A stretch of 64,000 bases of DNA, taken from the NCBI GenBank assembly GCA_040220135.1, contig JAVJTT010000013.1, positions 310,001 to 374,000 on the forward strand, read 5' to 3'. Below, one piece after another: positions 44,682 through 53,075 of the stretch. Position 1 is the first letter of the stretch, and every line of letters starts with the position of its first letter. The position numbers were made by a program, and so were the translations under genes. This DNA comes from CAJXMH01 sp040220135 (GTDB lineage: Bacteria > Bacteroidota > Bacteroidia > Flavobacteriales_E > Vicingaceae). The notes below the pieces were generated by a model. The model was not told where the DNA came from. It saw only the letters and a program-made list of their open reading frames with translations, and ran no database searches.

Positions 44682-44704
44682 TAGTAATACTATTGTTTGT
44701 GCAA
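44673..44704 (-). promoter_or_regulatory. Promoter of the tetR-ABC-HlyD-TolC operon (TTG-N21-TACATTTG)
   Basis: The minus strand shows a -33 TTG at 44702-44704 and a perfect -7 TACATTTG at 44673-44680, spaced 21 nt. The -7 is 18 nt from the ATG at 44654 and lies in the operator palindrome. Confidence 0.6.
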
Positions 44705-44768
44705 GTTATTCTATAAAATTGTACTTTTTTAAGAAATGAGGTTAATTTTCTACTTTAGAAAGCAACCT

Positions 44769-45137
44769 ATGCAAGAAGTTGAAAACTATATTCTCAATAG
44801 AGGCCAAACACAGAAAGATTGCCTCTTGTTTTTCCATCAACTATTTATTGATAATTACCACTTGAAGCCTAAGTTAAATTATGGTATTCCGTTTTATTAT
44901 GGAGAAAAGTGGGTGGTTTATTTAAATCCAAGTAAAACGGGGAGTGGAGTTGAACTTGCTTTTATTAATGGATATCTATTTTCTAAAGATTCTAGGAGCC
45001 TAGAAAGTAAGGGAAGAAAGATGGTGCGTAGCAAAACCTATCATAATTTAATTGAAATAAATCTTAAAGAGCTTGAAGAGTGGATGGAGTTGGCCCTTGA
45101 GGTTGATAAAAGCTTATCCCTTAAAAGGAATAAATAA
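44769..45137 (+). CDS. DUF1801-like protein
   Basis: A 122-residue protein (from the ATG at 44769) beginning MQEVENYILNRGQTQKDCLL with later PKLNYGIPFYYGEKWVVYL, the pattern of the DUF1801 (YdhG-like) fold. Function unknown. An upstream in-frame ATG at 44736 would place the start ahead of a near-match -7 element (TACTTTAG, 44751-44758), so the inner start is preferred. It abuts the convergent bestrophin gene with no spacer. Confidence 0.72.
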   Translation: MQEVENYILNRGQTQKDCLLFFHQLFIDNYHLKPKLNYGIPFYYGEKWVVYLNPSKTGSGVELAFINGYLFSKDSRSLESKGRKMVRSKTYHNLIEINLKELEEWMELALEVDKSLSLKRNK

Positions 45138-46127
45138 CTAGAGTAGAAAGCCATTTTCAGAGTTGAAACCAACTGGAATATTATCATCATCAATCATTTC
45201 TCTCATGTCAATTTCAATACCTCTTGCTATGCTGGTAATAGGCACATCATTGTAGGTTCCTTCAAAGGGATTTTCAGAGTAATCCCCAATTTTTTCCATT
45301 AGGAAAAAAATCCAAATGATAAGAGCTGAAATAAGAGGTCCACACCAATATAAGAAAGACTGCTCGGCTTGATTAAAGATATCCAATAGGCCAAAAGGAA
45401 TTAATAAACTAAACACTAAAGTTAGCCACAAAGCAGTTGATGCATATTGCCGGGGAAAGGGAAAGTTCTTGATTCTTTCTGCTTTTCCTTGACCGTCATA
45501 AAAGCGAGTGATTAACTGATGAAACTCCATGTGTCTAAAATCTTCAAAATATTCTTGGTCGCGGAGCTCTTGCAAACGCTTAGCCTGATTTTTTTGTAGT
45601 TGTGTTGCTATGTTTGTGGAATTCTCTATTGATCTGATTTCTTGCTGGTCTAAGTAAGGTGCAAGATCTTCATTTAAACGCTCAAAAAAAGATTCGCACA
45701 CAGTGGGTACGTATTTCTCTTGAATTCTATCGTGGGTATGTTCCCACTCTTTACTAAGGCGAAGTTGATAGCGTAAAGCTGTGAGCCAAGCAATGTGTCT
45801 GTATATGAGCTCTTTTTTTACTTTATCCGATTCTTTGCCTTTTACGAAGGCAATCACTGCTGCCCCAAATGATCGACTATCATTTACAATTCCACCCCAT
45901 ATTTTTCTTGCTTCCCAAGTTCTATCGTACGAGCTGTTGTTTTTAAAGCCCAAGTAGAATGCCACAGCTATACCAATTACACTTAAAGGTTGCCAAGGCA
46001 AGTTTAGTTGAATAGGAAAAAAATAAGGTAGGGCAAAGACAATGGCGGAGCCAACAAAGCCAATGATAAATGGCATTTTCGACCATTTGAAGGTCATCCA
46101 AAAGCCGTAGTTACGTTTGGTGTACAT
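45138..46127 (-). CDS. Bestrophin-family (UPF0187) anion channel protein
   Basis: A 329-residue bestrophin homolog. Four hydrophobic segments are visible (WSKMPFIIGFVGSAIVFALP; PLSVIGIAVAFYLGF; ALWLTLVFSLLIPFGLLDI; LISALIIWIFFLM) with the family core YDRTWEARKIWGGIVNDSRS and a C-terminal PFEGTYNDVPIT. Bacterial bestrophins form pentameric ion channels in the inner membrane. Physiological role here unknown. Convergent with the DUF1801-like gene. Confidence 0.88.
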   Translation of the reverse strand: MYTKRNYGFWMTFKWSKMPFIIGFVGSAIVFALPYFFPIQLNLPWQPLSVIGIAVAFYLGFKNNSSYDRTWEARKIWGGIVNDSRSFGAAVIAFVKGKESDKVKKELIYRHIAWLTALRYQLRLSKEWEHTHDRIQEKYVPTVCESFFERLNEDLAPYLDQQEIRSIENSTNIATQLQKNQAKRLQELRDQEYFEDFRHMEFHQLITRFYDGQGKAERIKNFPFPRQYASTALWLTLVFSLLIPFGLLDIFNQAEQSFLYWCGPLISALIIWIFFLMEKIGDYSENPFEGTYNDVPITSIARGIEIDMREMIDDDNIPVGFNSENGFLL

Positions 46128-46187
46128 GCATTAAATTTTCTTGCAATTTAATACAATTATCCTTGATGAATAGAAGCAACTTAACGC

Positions 46188-46221
46188 AAAAAAAGCCCCG
46201 AAGCATTCTGCTTCAGGGCTT
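46188..46221 (-). terminator. Rho-independent terminator after the alpha-oxoamine synthase gene
   Basis: Read on the minus strand, AAGCCCTGAAGC pairs with GCTTCGGGGCTT (12 bp, one T-G) around a 5-nt loop and runs into seven T's, 33 nt after the synthase stop. Confidence 0.85.
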
Positions 46222-46253
46222 GTAAATGAATCGTTTATTTCCTCAATAAGGGC

Positions 46254-47498
46254 CTATACGGCTGCTATTTCATCTGATTTATATTCACCGGCCTCTAACT
46301 TTACTTTTACCTTAGAGAAGGTTTCAATGGTGTATTGTACATCTTCCATGGTGTGCATGGCTGTAGGGATTAATCGAAGAATAATCATGCCTTTGGGAAT
46401 TACCGGGTAAACCACAATAGAGCAAAAAAGATCATGATTTTCTCTCAAGTCTAAAGTTAAGTTAGTGGCTTCACCCAAACCGCCTTGTAAAATCACAGGG
46501 GTAACTTGTGTGTTAGTAGTTCCAATGTTAAAGCCAGCTTCCGTTAAGCCATTTTGTAGTCCATGCGCAATAGTCCAAAGTTTTTCGCGTAATTCTGGCA
46601 TGGTGCGAATCATTTTTAATCGCTTTCTTGCACCCACAGTTAAGGGCATGGGTAAAGATTTAGCGAATATCTGTGAACGCATGTTGTAGCGCAAGTAGTC
46701 AATCACATTTTCATCGCCCGCAATAAAGGCCCCAATACTGGCAAATGCCTTCGCAAAAGTGCCAAAATAAACATCAATTCCATCTTGAACCCCTTGCGCT
46801 TCTCCGGTGCCGGCTCCGGTTTCGCCCATGGTTCCAATACCATGTGCGTCGTCTACAAATAGCCTAAAACTGTACTTTTCCTTTAAGGCAACAATGTCTT
46901 TCAAGTTTCCTTGATTACCGGACATTCCGAAAACACCTTCGGTGATTACTAAAATGGCACCGTTTTGCTCATTAGCAAGCTTCGTCGCACGTTCTAGTTG
47001 CTTCTCCAGCTTTTCCATATTGTTGTGCTGGTATACAAAACGCTTACCGGGGTGAAGCCGCACTCCATCTAGAATACAGGCGTGGCACTCAGCATCGTAA
47101 ACAATAACATCATTACGGTCAACTAAAGCGTCTATGGCTGACATACAGCCTTGATAGCCAAAGTTTAGCAAGATAGAATCTTGCTTGCTAACAAACTCAG
47201 CTAGTTCTTTTTCTAATTTTTCGTGTTGTTTGGTGTTGCCCGACATCATCCGCGCTCCCATGGGATAAGCAAGCCCCCATTTTTTTGCAGCTTTGGCATC
47301 AGATTTTCTAATTTCAGGGTGATTTCCTAACCCTAAGTAATTGTTTAAACTCCATTGTAAAACCTCTTTCCCTCTGAAGGTCATTCGGTTGGCCATTTCG
47401 CCTTCTAACTTTGGGAAGGTAAAATAGCCATGGCTTTCTTTAGCGTGCTGTCCCAAAGGACCTGGATTGGCGTCCAGTTTATCAAATAGATCTCTCAT
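46254..47498 (-). CDS. PLP-dependent alpha-oxoamine synthase (serine palmitoyltransferase or glycine C-acetyltransferase type)
   Basis: A 414-residue fold-type I PLP enzyme that condenses an amino acid with an acyl-CoA. Seen: NNYLGLGNHPEIRK, NFGYQGCMSAIDAL, DAECHACILDGVR, VTEGVFGMSGNQG, FVDDAHGIGTMGETG and the PLP Lys in YFGTFAKAFASIGAF. The TFAKxFAS pattern is closer to serine palmitoyltransferases than to the TLGKA of Kbl, which would fit sphingolipid synthesis in Bacteroidota, but this family is also annotated as 2-amino-3-ketobutyrate CoA ligase; the choice is left open. It stands alone with its own promoter and terminator. Confidence 0.85.
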   Translation of the reverse strand: MRDLFDKLDANPGPLGQHAKESHGYFTFPKLEGEMANRMTFRGKEVLQWSLNNYLGLGNHPEIRKSDAKAAKKWGLAYPMGARMMSGNTKQHEKLEKELAEFVSKQDSILLNFGYQGCMSAIDALVDRNDVIVYDAECHACILDGVRLHPGKRFVYQHNNMEKLEKQLERATKLANEQNGAILVITEGVFGMSGNQGNLKDIVALKEKYSFRLFVDDAHGIGTMGETGAGTGEAQGVQDGIDVYFGTFAKAFASIGAFIAGDENVIDYLRYNMRSQIFAKSLPMPLTVGARKRLKMIRTMPELREKLWTIAHGLQNGLTEAGFNIGTTNTQVTPVILQGGLGEATNLTLDLRENHDLFCSIVVYPVIPKGMIILRLIPTAMHTMEDVQYTIETFSKVKVKLEAGEYKSDEIAAV

Positions 47499-47524
47499 GC
47501 AATTTCGTTCTTGTAAAGAAGCAG

Positions 47525-47554
47525 CAAAGGTAAATCTTATTTAAAGCTTAACAA
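47525..47554 (-). promoter_or_regulatory. Promoter of the alpha-oxoamine synthase gene (TTG-N19-TACCTTTG)
   Basis: Minus strand: -33 TTG (47552-47554, within TTTTG) and -7 TACCTTTG (47525-47532), spaced 19 nt, a textbook Bacteroidota promoter; 26 nt from the -7 to the ATG. Confidence 0.7.
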
Positions 47555-47766
47555 AATAAGCTTTTCAAAGGTAGGTGGTGAAAAACTTAGATCAGCTTAT
47601 CAAGTGATTAAGAACACCGATTCTGATTCTTCTGATTAGGAGACGGTTCAGTGTTTAAGATGCTCAGAATTTAGCAGGTAAATAGCTTGAAGAAAAAAAC
47701 AACTTTCCTGAAATATTTGGTGAGCTCCTTTCTATCGAGCAAAAGCATCAAAAACAGCTCTCAGCA

Positions 47767-49296
47767 TTAAACCTTGTCAACTAGCACCTTATAAGTTGGA
47801 TCTTCTATTACGTTGACATCAATGATTTTATCGGCATTTTGCAGAAGCTTTTGACAGTCGGGACTCAAATGACGCAAATGGACTTTCTTTCCAACTTTTA
47901 AATACCTTTCGGTAATCTTATTGAGTGCTTCTATTGCAGACATATCTACAACACGACTTTCTTTAAAATCAATGATTACCTCTTCTGGATCGTTTAGAAT
48001 GTCAAACTTATCATTGAACATGCTTACTGAACCAAAAAATAATGGGCCATATATTTCATAATGTTTAATGCCTTGTTCGTCAATGGATTTCCTTGCACGA
48101 ATTCGCTTTGCATTATCCCAAGCAAAAACCAAAGCTGCAATGATAACTCCAACTATAACTGCCAACGCTAGGTTATGCAGAAATACCGTAACAAGTGTTA
48201 CAACCACCATCACGAAGATATCTGATTTGGGCATTTTATTGAAAGTCTTCAGACTTGCCCACTCAAAGGTGCCGATGGCAACCATAATCATTAAACCAGT
48301 AAGGGCGGCCATGGGTAATTGCTCAATCAATCCGGCCCCGAACATGACAAATATTAAAAGTGCTACAGCAGCTATAATTCCCGAAAGCCTTGCCCGCGCG
48401 CCATTAGAAACATTGATAAGGCTTTGGCCAAGCATGGCGCAGCCACCCATTCCTGAGAAAACACCTGATAAAACATTGGCTACACCTTGCGCTATTGCTT
48501 CCTTGTTACCACGTCCTCGGGTTTCTGTAATCTCATCGATTATATTAAGCGTTAATAAACTCTCAATCAAACCTACACCAGCTATAATCGCTGCATAAGG
48601 AAAAATCACAGCCAAGGTGTCAAAACTAAAGGGTACTTCAGGTATATGAAAAGGAGGGAAACCACCTTGAATAGATGCAATATCACCAACTGTCTTGGTA
48701 TCAATTCCAAATGCAACTACAATTCCAAAAATTGACAGGATAGCCACTAATGAGGCCGGAACCGCTTTAGTTAACTTAGGCAATCCCCAAATAATGAGCA
48801 TGGTTAACAATACCAATCCTAAAATAACATACAGCGACTCACCAGTTAACCAATTTCCAGATGCATCCTTGAACTGCTCAAGTTGAGACATGAATATGAT
48901 GACGGCCAAACCGTTAACAAAGCCGAAGATAACTGGATGAGGGACTAATCGCATCAACTTTCCTAGCTTCAGAAAGCCAGCTAACATTTGGATAACTCCT
49001 GCTAAAACGACAGTGGCAAAAACATATTCAGGTCCGTGAGAAACCGCCAAAGCAACAATCACAACTGCTACGGCTCCGGTTGCACCTGAAATCATTCCAG
49101 GACGACCACCTAAGATGGAAGTAACCAAACCCATAACGAAGGCCGCATAAAGCCCAGTTAAGGGAGACAAGCCTGCAATTATAGCAAAGGCAACTGCTTC
49201 AGGGACAAGTGCTAAGGCAACGGTTAGACCCGATAAAACTTCTGTTTTATAATTTACTTTTTGCTTAAAGTCGAATAGGTTTAAATATTTTTTCAT
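47767..49296 (-). CDS. SulP-family inorganic anion transporter with STAS domain
   Basis: A 509-residue SLC26/SulP transporter. The N-terminal membrane domain has about 10-14 helices and the family motif GLTVALALVPEAVAFAI; MGGCAMLGQSLINVSNGARA is the conserved transport-core stretch. A C-terminal STAS domain (about residues 410-509) shows IDFKESRVVDMSAIEALNKI. Substrates of the family are sulfate, bicarbonate, dicarboxylates and others; none can be assigned. No neighbouring sulfur-assimilation or carbonic anhydrase genes are seen. The gap downstream (47499-47766) holds only the neighbouring promoter. Confidence 0.92.
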   Translation of the reverse strand: MKKYLNLFDFKQKVNYKTEVLSGLTVALALVPEAVAFAIIAGLSPLTGLYAAFVMGLVTSILGGRPGMISGATGAVAVVIVALAVSHGPEYVFATVVLAGVIQMLAGFLKLGKLMRLVPHPVIFGFVNGLAVIIFMSQLEQFKDASGNWLTGESLYVILGLVLLTMLIIWGLPKLTKAVPASLVAILSIFGIVVAFGIDTKTVGDIASIQGGFPPFHIPEVPFSFDTLAVIFPYAAIIAGVGLIESLLTLNIIDEITETRGRGNKEAIAQGVANVLSGVFSGMGGCAMLGQSLINVSNGARARLSGIIAAVALLIFVMFGAGLIEQLPMAALTGLMIMVAIGTFEWASLKTFNKMPKSDIFVMVVVTLVTVFLHNLALAVIVGVIIAALVFAWDNAKRIRARKSIDEQGIKHYEIYGPLFFGSVSMFNDKFDILNDPEEVIIDFKESRVVDMSAIEALNKITERYLKVGKKVHLRHLSPDCQKLLQNADKIIDVNVIEDPTYKVLVDKV

Positions 49297-49606
49297 CAGT
49301 AATCGGTAACAAATGGAAATCCATTTGATTTATGAGTTTGTATTAAATTGACAATTGATCTTGTTCAGTGTAGAACAAGCAGCTGAATGTGTGTACTGAC
49401 TAATTCAGGGCGGAGTTACCGCAGGAAGGTAAAAGTTATATGCTCGATTAATGCTCTTCATTTTTGAAGCCGCGAAAGTAATAATAAATAAACAGAAAGA
49501 GTCAGGCTTAAAACTTGATGATTCGGCTAATGGATAATTGTATTTAAATAAGTTGATTAGATGCGAAAATTGATTCACCAACTAATTACTCTAGAGACTA
49601 TGAAAC
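49297..49606. other. Intergenic region upstream of the SulP gene
   Basis: About 310 nt without a supported ORF. Upstream of the SulP start the minus strand contains TCCATTTG, a 7-of-8 match to the -7 consensus. Otherwise nothing recognisable; no riboswitch pattern was identified. Confidence 0.4.
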
Positions 49607-49634
49607 AAAAAAAGGCGCCTGAAAGCGCCTTTTT
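49607..49634 (-). terminator. Rho-independent terminator, probably of the TPR/TonB-C-like operon
   Basis: AAAAAGGCGC/GCGCCTTTTT stem with a 6-nt loop. T runs on both strands make it bidirectional in principle. It lies 120 nt after the minus-strand TPR gene stop. A nearly identical hairpin follows ssb. Confidence 0.82.
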
Positions 49635-49755
49635 CTGTTTTTTTTATTGAAACTGACATAGTCCTTTTTTCCTAGCATAAGGATTTTATTGACTAACAGT
49701 TTGTTATAAAATGTAGGGCATTAGAGAATTAAGAAGTTAAAAAATGATGAATTCA

Positions 49756-50598
49756 CTATTTTAAAAGCCTAGATTTTAATTTTTGCCTGAGACGTTCAAC
49801 CTCTTGCGGATATATTTCATGGAAGGACTCCACATAGTTGATTTCATGCTTCCAGCCTCTTTCCATTAGCGAATTTGCTTTTTGAATAGCTTGTTTCGCG
49901 GAATCTACTTTTTCCTCCTTTAAATAGCTTTGAGCCATCAAGTAGAAGGCTTCGGTGCACTCATCGTAATGTTTAATTGCTTTTTTAAAATCTTGTCTTG
50001 CGGCAGTATATTCGGCTAGTTTTAAATGAGCTGTGCCTCGGTTTATAAAGGCATAAACATCTACCCATTCTTCTCCGGCAGTAGCACTAACATAATCGAT
50101 GTAAGTGGTGAACTCATGAATTGCCAATTTAGCATTGCCTCTTTTTAATTGAGCTAAGCCTTTTAGGTAATTGACATTTTCTCCCACAACAGGATCTGAA
50201 AAATTTGGACTTAGTCGGTCGTATTCATCTAGAATTTGATAAGCTCTTTCATAATCACGGTAATAATACAGTAGCACCCAGCCGTAGTAGGCTTTTACCT
50301 CAGGATCCAATTCTTTAGCCTTTTCCAAGGCTTTTATTGCCAAATGATAATTCCCATTTTTGGTGTGTTGCACTGAAAATGAACGTTGTAATTCAGCAAT
50401 GTCAGATAACTCACCTTCAATTCCGTAATGACTGATGGAACTTCCAATATCATTAAAGCCATTGTAGCAGAGCTGGCCACCAATGGATAGGAAGTAGAAA
50501 CCTCTTGTCACCGGAAATGCCAATGACGCACAAAAAAGCAGTATCACGCAAGCAAGACTTACTGTCAAAACATTATAGGTGATTTTTAACCACTTCAT
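49756..50598 (-). CDS. TPR protein with N-terminal membrane anchor
   Basis: A 280-residue protein with one N-terminal hydrophobic segment (VLTVSLACVILLFCASLAFP, anchor or uncleaved signal) and tandem tetratricopeptide repeats (YHLAIKALEKAKELDPEVKA; FINRGTAHLKLAEYTAARQD; FYLMAQSYLKEEKVDSAKQA). It probably scaffolds protein interactions in the periplasm. Its ATG overlaps the stop of the upstream TonB-C-like gene by 4 nt, so they are translated together. Specific role unknown. Confidence 0.8.
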   Translation of the reverse strand: MKWLKITYNVLTVSLACVILLFCASLAFPVTRGFYFLSIGGQLCYNGFNDIGSSISHYGIEGELSDIAELQRSFSVQHTKNGNYHLAIKALEKAKELDPEVKAYYGWVLLYYYRDYERAYQILDEYDRLSPNFSDPVVGENVNYLKGLAQLKRGNAKLAIHEFTTYIDYVSATAGEEWVDVYAFINRGTAHLKLAEYTAARQDFKKAIKHYDECTEAFYLMAQSYLKEEKVDSAKQAIQKANSLMERGWKHEINYVESFHEIYPQEVERLRQKLKSRLLK

Positions 50599-51077
50599 TT
50601 GGGTAATACTTCTATGATTTCTCCTTGCTTAATACGAAAAGAATAAAAAGCATGAATGTTTGCAGCTTCTCCATTCGCAAGTAAAGGTGGAGTCCATTTT
50701 TGATAATTGGCTAATAAGTCCGTGAAATGTTTGCTAATTGTTGGGCTCAAGTCGATTTCACGGTAATCAAAGTCATAGCTTTTTACTTTAAACTGACCAA
50801 TTTCACCATTGCAATTCATCAGAAAGCGAATGCGAATGATAAAATCTTTCTTTGTGTTTAAGTCACTTGACTTGGTGTTCGAAATAAAGTGATTTTTCAA
50901 GTCAAGAAAGTTAACTTGGTAATAATCAGAGGCGACATAATAGGGAAATGTTTTGCCCCAACCGCATAAATCTATGTCTGCTGTCCACCTGCTTTGATAA
51001 AGGTATAGATAGAAAGAGAGCACGCCTAAAAGAAGTAAGCTTAGAAAGGAAAAAACGATCCATTTTAAAGTGCGCAT
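50595..51077 (-). CDS. Single-helix protein with TonB C-terminal-like domain
   Basis: A 160-residue protein with an N-terminal helix (WIVFSFLSLLLLGVLSFYLY) and a periplasmic domain whose pattern (FIIRIRFLMNCNGEIGQFKV ... LLANYQKWTPPLLANGEAAN followed by a final beta strand) resembles the TonB C-terminal fold (F-x-V-x-x-D-G-x-I ... W-x-P-x-x-x-N-G-x-x-V). There is no Pro-rich spanning region, so it is unlikely to be a canonical TonB. It overlaps the TPR gene by 4 nt. Function is unassigned. Confidence 0.68.
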   Translation of the reverse strand: MRTLKWIVFSFLSLLLLGVLSFYLYLYQSRWTADIDLCGWGKTFPYYVASDYYQVNFLDLKNHFISNTKSSDLNTKKDFIIRIRFLMNCNGEIGQFKVKSYDFDYREIDLSPTISKHFTDLLANYQKWTPPLLANGEAANIHAFYSFRIKQGEIIEVLPK

Positions 51078-51144
51078 CTAATAAAACTTAAAAAGCAGGC
51101 AAAAAAGTATTTAAGTATGGAATACTTGTGAAATTCAAATAAAC

Positions 51145-51171
51145 AAAAAAAGGCGCCCGAAAGCGCCTTTT
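51145..51171 (-). terminator. Rho-independent terminator after ssb
   Basis: AAGGCGC/GCGCCTT stem with loop CCGAAA, and a seven-T run on the minus strand, 21 nt after the ssb stop. The sequence nearly repeats the hairpin at 49607. Confidence 0.85.
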
Positions 51172-51191
51172 GTAATGAAAGAATGTTGTTG

Positions 51192-51530
51192 CTAGTCTTT
51201 TTTACCTAACATTAAGATCTCATTGACTACCACTTCGGTGATGTACTTTTTATTGCCGTCTTTGTCATCGTAAGAACGAGAAGTCAATTTACCTTCTACG
51301 GCTACTTCACTGCCTTTTTTTAGATACTTCTCAGCAATTTCTGCTGTTTTTCCCCAGGTGATCACATTGTGCCATTGGGTGTCTTCTACTTTCTCGCCTT
51401 TTGCGTTTTTGTAGGTATCGTTTGTAGCGATAGAAAATTTCGCCAAGGTTTTTCCACCTTCTAGGTTTTTCACTTCCGGATTACCGCCTAGGTGTCCAAT
51501 CAATTGTACTTTGTTTTTTAAATTTTTCAT
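51192..51530 (-). CDS. ssb: Single-stranded DNA-binding protein, short form
   Basis: A 112-residue OB-fold SSB. Typical stretches are NKVQLIGHLGGNPEVKNLEG, AKFSIATNDTYKNAKGEKVE and WHNVITWGKTAEIAEKYLKK then GSEVAVEGKLTSRSYDDKDG. The protein ends right after the OB fold (MLGKKD): the flexible linker and acidic DDxIPF tip that recruits partner proteins in replicative SSBs are missing, so this may be a secondary SSB. A near-match -7 (AACCTTTG, 51596-51603) lies upstream. Confidence 0.92.
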   Translation of the reverse strand: MKNLKNKVQLIGHLGGNPEVKNLEGGKTLAKFSIATNDTYKNAKGEKVEDTQWHNVITWGKTAEIAEKYLKKGSEVAVEGKLTSRSYDDKDGNKKYITEVVVNEILMLGKKD

Positions 51531-51696
51531 GATGTATGAAATTTAGATTAATAAAAGATTTTAATTTACTGTCGGTTGTTTTTCAATCGACGAGGCAAAG
51601 GTTGGAGTAGGGGGAAGCGCGAGTCGGTAAATAAGCGTTTGCTTTCGTGTAACTTTCGTTTATAAACGTTTATAAGTGTTTAAAAACGGATATGTA

Positions 51697-51724
51697 TTTG
51701 TTTTACAGTGTGTTGGTATTTTTG
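51697..51724 (+). promoter_or_regulatory. Promoter (TTTG-N16-TATTTTTG) for the membrane glycosyltransferase-like gene
   Basis: A -33 TTTG at 51697-51700 and an exact -7 TATTTTTG at 51717-51724, spacing 16 nt, 47 nt before the TTG start at 51772. Confidence 0.5.
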
Positions 51725-51771
51725 TAATGAGAGAGAAAAAAATCTCCTATTTTTCCATTTTACAGTAAAAA

Positions 51772-53070
51772 TTGAAGTCAAACCCTAAATATTCACTTTT
51801 TTCCTTGCTGCTCAGTATGTTAATTATGCTTTGGGCGGCCTCTAATTTTCACTGGGGAAAAGATAATTGGAGAGGGATCTTAGAAGCAGATGCTAAAGGG
51901 TATTATGCTTATTTGCCTGCGGTGTTTATTTACCATGACCTCAATTTTGGTTTTTTTGAAGCGATCGAAGAAAAGTACTCAGCTAACCATTTATTAGTTG
52001 ATTATCGTGTAAACCTTAATGAAGGTTCCATTAACAAATACTATGCAGGTACTGCTATTTTGCAATCCCCTTTTTTTATGCTTGGGCACATTGCAACTCA
52101 ACTTTGTGGAGAAGACGAAGATGGTTACAGCAAGTGGTACATGATTTTAGTAAGCTTGGCCTCGCTCTTTTATCTTTTTATCGGCTTGTATTATTTGCGA
52201 AAAAGCTTGCTCATGATTCACTTGCCAGATAAGTGGATTGCCCTGCTTATTCCAGCCTTTTTGTTCGGCAGTAATTTGTTTGTCTACACAGTAGTTGAAA
52301 CCGGCATGTCGCATGTATATTCTTTTGCCTTAATGAGTATTTGGCTTCATTTGCTTTTACAGTTTAAAGCTGATAATCGCTTAAGTCGCTTGTTTTGGCT
52401 AGCTGGCTTAAGTGGCTTAATTGTTTTAATTCGACCGATTAATATTTTAGTTTTAGCGGTTTTGCCTTTTGTAGCCGGCAGTTGGGGTACTGTAAAAGAC
52501 TTTATCGATCCCTTATTGCAGAAACCGCTTCGATTGCTTGGTGCCGGTTTACTTTTTCTAGTTTTTCCTTTTCTTCAGCTACTGATTTATAAACTCTCAA
52601 CCGACAGCTGGTGGGTTTATTCATACTCTGAAGAAGGATTTGACTTTGCAAACCCCCACTTTATTGAGATCCTATTCAGTTATAAAAAAGGGCTGTTTCT
52701 TTATACGCCTATTTACCTCTTCAGCTTTATTGGTTTGTTTGTCTTTTGGAAGAATGATCGTTTTCGTTTATGGGCTTGGCTATTCTTTTTTGGGTTGATC
52801 ACTTATGTATTTTCCTCTTGGTGGATGTGGTATTATGGCGGCAGTTTTTCCTCACGGGTTTATGTGGAGTACCTTCCCTTTTTTGTGCTTTTAATGGCCT
52901 TTGGCATTAGGGAACTAAAAAGTAAATGGAAGAAGCAAGGATTTGCTTTGCTCTTATTCCTAACCGTGGTCTTGTGCCAAATTCAAACCTATCAATACCG
53001 CTATTACATTATTCACTACAGTGAAATGACCAAAGAAAGGTATTGGGATAACTTTTTGAAATTGCCTTGA
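51772..53070 (+). CDS. Polytopic membrane protein, GT-C glycosyltransferase-like
   Basis: A 432-residue protein with about ten membrane helices. The first periplasmic loop carries EADAKGYYAYLPAVFIYHD with an acidic residue where GT-C enzymes place their catalytic Asp, and later loops contain YKKGLFLYTPIYLFSFIG and SSWWMWYYGGSFSSRVYVEY, a pattern seen in Bacteroidota dolichyl-phosphate-mannose-like transferases. Substrate unknown. The start is TTG at 51772; the same frame upstream is closed by a TAA two codons earlier, preceded by a 13-codon ATG ORF. A later ATG at codon 17 would cut into helix 1. Confidence 0.75.
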   Translation: MKSNPKYSLFSLLLSMLIMLWAASNFHWGKDNWRGILEADAKGYYAYLPAVFIYHDLNFGFFEAIEEKYSANHLLVDYRVNLNEGSINKYYAGTAILQSPFFMLGHIATQLCGEDEDGYSKWYMILVSLASLFYLFIGLYYLRKSLLMIHLPDKWIALLIPAFLFGSNLFVYTVVETGMSHVYSFALMSIWLHLLLQFKADNRLSRLFWLAGLSGLIVLIRPINILVLAVLPFVAGSWGTVKDFIDPLLQKPLRLLGAGLLFLVFPFLQLLIYKLSTDSWWVYSYSEEGFDFANPHFIEILFSYKKGLFLYTPIYLFSFIGLFVFWKNDRFRLWAWLFFFGLITYVFSSWWMWYYGGSFSSRVYVEYLPFFVLLMAFGIRELKSKWKKQGFALLLFLTVVLCQIQTYQYRYYIIHYSEMTKERYWDNFLKLP

Positions 53071-53075
53071 AAAAT

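Noticed and set aside
48068..48598. Plus-strand ORF of 176 aa inside the SulP gene
   Set aside because: It is the antisense of conserved membrane helices with a basic, Thr/Ile-rich composition; the SulP reading is unambiguous.
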